15,846 bases of DNA from the NCBI RefSeq assembly GCF_001556045.1, contig NZ_LSIC01000137.1:1-15846 (forward strand). Direction: 5' to 3'. The notes under the pieces are model-generated. The model was not told the DNA's origin and ran no database searches. It saw only the letters and a list, made by a program, of their open reading frames with translations. The position numbers and the translations under genes were made by a program. How positions within the stretch are numbered: the stretch's first letter is position 1; each line of letters opens with the position of its first letter. Shown in pieces: positions 14,136 through 15,846 of this stretch. Source of the stretch: Bradyrhizobium sp. CCH5-F6 (GTDB lineage Bacteria; Pseudomonadota; Alphaproteobacteria; Rhizobiales; Xanthobacteraceae).

Positions 14136-15745
14136 GCAACGAGATCCGCGACTTGGTGCCCGCGGACGGCCCGGGCGTACGCGAAATCGGCTTTGCCGTT
14201 CCTGAAATTTACAATGCCAGCCGTGTGCTGTTCGACAATCTCGGCAAGGGCCGCGGCGACAAGCTCGCGCTGATCGGTCCGGCGGGCACACGCAGCTATG
14301 CCGAGCTCTGCGCCGAGGCTTGCCGCTGGGGCAACGGTTTTGCCTCCCTCGGCCTGAAGCGCGGCGACCGCGTGCTCCTGTTCCTGGACGACACGCCGGC
14401 CTATCCGGCCGCGTTCTTCGGCGCCGTGCGTGCCGGCTTCGTGCCGCTCCTGATCAACACGCTGACGCCGCCGGAGCTCCTGCAATTCTATCTCGCCGAT
14501 TCCGCCGCGGCCGTGGCGGTCGCGGATGCCGAGTTCGCGGCGCGCTTCAATGCGGAGGCGTGCAAGGCGACCAGCCTGCACACGCTCATCGTCGTCAATG
14601 GCGAGGCGGGCGATCACGCCGCGCCGAGGGCGATCGCGGCGGCAGGCTGGCTCGCACAGTTCGCGCCCGAGCTGGCGGAAGCTCCGACGCATCGCGACGA
14701 GATGGCGTTCTGGATGTACTCCTCCGGCTCGACCGGACGGCCCAAGGGCATCGTGCATCTCCATCACGACATGGCCTACACCGATGCCGCCTTTGCCCAG
14801 AACGTGCTGAAGCTGACGCCAGATGACATCTGCTTCTCGGTGCCGAAGATCTTCTTTGCTTACGGCTTCGGCAATTCCGTCACCTTCCCGTTCTCTGCGG
14901 GCGCGGCGACGCTGCTGTTGCCGGGCCAGCCGAAGCCTGCCGCGATCTTCGCGGCGATCGAGCAATACAAGCCGACGGTCTTCTTCGGTCTGCCGACGCT
15001 CTATACATCGCTGACCAAGGCGGAAGGCGCGGACAAGACGAATTTCTCGTCGCTGCGCATGGCGCTCTCCGCCGCCGAGGTGCTCTCGGCCGAGGTCTTC
15101 AACGGCTGGAAGACGCTCACCGGACTAGAAATCGTCGAGGGCCTCGGCTCGACCGAGGTGCTGCACATCTATCTCTCCAACAACCCTGCGCAGAAGAAGC
15201 TCGGCGCCGCCGGCCTGCGCGTGCCCGGCTACGAGGTCGCGCTGCGCGACAAGGACGGAAACGACGTCGGCGACGGCGAGGAAGGCATCCTGTGGGTACG
15301 CGGCGATTCCAACACGCCGCTGTACTGGAACCGGCCCGACAAATCCGCGGAGACGATTCGCGACGGCGGGTGGATCTACACCGGCGACCGCTTCGTCCGC
15401 GATTCCGACGGCTTCCACTTCTTCCGCGGCCGCGCCGACGATCTCATCAAGATTTCCGGCCAGTGGGTCTATCCGCTCGAGGTCGAGCTGTGCCTCGCCG
15501 ATCATCCGGATATCCGCGAATGCGCGGTGTTCGCGGCCGAATTGCCGGACCGGCGGATGACGCTGAAGGCCGTCGTGGTGATGAACAACCGCGCAGCCGA
15601 CCAGGGCGAGGCGACGCGCAGGCTGCAGGATTATGTGAAGGGTAAGTTGTTGCCCTACAAATATCCGCGCGAGGTCATCTTCATCGACGAGCTGCCGAAG
15701 ACGGGGACGGGCAAGATCGACCGGCAGGCGTTGCTGAGGATGTGA
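14132..15745 (+). CDS. Benzoate-CoA-ligase-family aryl-CoA synthetase
   Basis: 537 residues, typical for benzoate/2-aminobenzoate-CoA ligases. It activates an aromatic acid to its CoA thioester with ATP via an acyl-adenylate. Visible adenylate-forming motifs are the P-loop YSSGSTGRPKG (196-206), VPKIFFAYGFGNSVTFPF (237-254), typical of benzoate-CoA ligases, GLGSTEVLHIYLSN (337-350), YTGD (416-419), the hinge GRADDLIKISGQWVYPLE (433-450) and the catalytic Lys527 in PKTGTGKIDR. The segment LRMALSAAEVLSAEVF replaces the more usual SAGE with SAAE. The start overlaps the monooxygenase stop by 4 bases, indicating that the ligase supplies the monooxygenase with substrate. Benzoate, salicylate, anthranilate or another hydroxybenzoate are candidates. 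Anthranilate is attractive because bradyrhizobia degrade indole-3-acetate to anthranilate, but nothing here decides it. Confidence 0.92.
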   Translation: MSNEIRDLVPADGPGVREIGFAVPEIYNASRVLFDNLGKGRGDKLALIGPAGTRSYAELCAEACRWGNGFASLGLKRGDRVLLFLDDTPAYPAAFFGAVRAGFVPLLINTLTPPELLQFYLADSAAAVAVADAEFAARFNAEACKATSLHTLIVVNGEAGDHAAPRAIAAAGWLAQFAPELAEAPTHRDEMAFWMYSSGSTGRPKGIVHLHHDMAYTDAAFAQNVLKLTPDDICFSVPKIFFAYGFGNSVTFPFSAGAATLLLPGQPKPAAIFAAIEQYKPTVFFGLPTLYTSLTKAEGADKTNFSSLRMALSAAEVLSAEVFNGWKTLTGLEIVEGLGSTEVLHIYLSNNPAQKKLGAAGLRVPGYEVALRDKDGNDVGDGEEGILWVRGDSNTPLYWNRPDKSAETIRDGGWIYTGDRFVRDSDGFHFFRGRADDLIKISGQWVYPLEVELCLADHPDIRECAVFAAELPDRRMTLKAVVVMNNRAADQGEATRRLQDYVKGKLLPYKYPREVIFIDELPKTGTGKIDRQALLRM

Positions 15746-15771
15746 GACAACGGCGCTACCGCAGACTCGCT

Positions 15772-15846
15772 GTCGTCCCGGCGAAGGCCGGGACCCATAG
15801 CCACAGCTATCTGCCGTTGCATGACGCTGGGGCCACAGCGCGCTTC
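15772..15846 (+). repeat. Bradyrhizobium-type palindromic repeat element, cut by the window end
   Basis: Starts with a perfect 8-bp stem (GTCCCGGC 15775-15782; GAAG loop; GCCGGGAC 15787-15794), followed by CCATAGCCACAG. This resembles the GTCGTCCCGG...GGGACCCATA elements I recall from bradyrhizobial intergenic DNA, and its first bases match the element at 8084-8175 read on the minus strand. It begins 27 bases after the ligase stop and may also act as the 3' end structure of the operon. The right end is outside the window. Confidence 0.6.

Noticed and set aside
12981..14291. 436-aa minus-strand open frame opposite the monooxygenase
   Set aside because: It covers the operon promoter and the monooxygenase/ligase junction; the sense strand has precise flavoprotein motifs.

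Overview
The window reads as chromosomal DNA of a Bradyrhizobium-like alphaproteobacterium (Nitrobacteraceae). The reasons are high GC with G/C-ending codons, an Omp31-type porin domain joined to an OprB-type carbohydrate porin, a membrane-anchored GltB-like protein, and two copies of a GTCGTCCCGG-starting palindromic intergenic repeat of a kind I associate with that genus. This is judged from the sequence and from memory, without a database search. I see no rRNA, tRNA, CRISPR array, insertion sequence or prophage gene.

Layout: a strong hairpin terminator of an upstream gene (13-43) is followed by a possible Fur/Mur-type operator (127-141) and a two-domain outer-membrane porin (255-2249, +). 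It converges on a methyl-accepting chemotaxis protein (2264-4339, -). A divergent gap with two overlapping inverted repeats leads to a CNNM/CorC-family membrane protein (4581-5852, +). Its C-terminal CorC domain has been pushed out of frame near 5600. A single-domain PilZ protein (5888-6127, -), an FMN/Fe-S glutamate-synthase-like protein with two membrane segments (6205-7830, -) and a ferredoxin-NADP+ reductase (8210-8983, -) follow. The last two lie on the same strand, separated by a 379-base gap holding palindromes and a repeat element.

The right half is on the plus strand. It holds a lone ATP-grasp protein (9356-10174) and a medium-chain NADP-dependent oxidoreductase (10286-11287). Next come a secreted protein with three exactly spaced four-cysteine repeats (11432-12313), a small unrecognised protein of lower GC (12330-12695) and a decayed signal-peptide mini-gene (12727-12777). 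The window ends with a two-gene aromatic acyl-CoA operon (12996-15745): a stand-alone flavin monooxygenase of the salicylyl-CoA/anthraniloyl-CoA hydroxylase type, translationally coupled by a 4-base overlap to a benzoate-CoA-ligase-family enzyme. The ligase would make an aryl-CoA and the monooxygenase hydroxylate it. An 18-bp inverted repeat over the likely -10 of this operon suggests local repression.

Most of the window is ordinary accessory metabolism and signalling. The points most worth a second look are the aromatic-CoA operon with its operator, the Cys-repeat protein, the broken CorC gene, and the possible pairing of ferredoxin reductase with the GltB-like enzyme.
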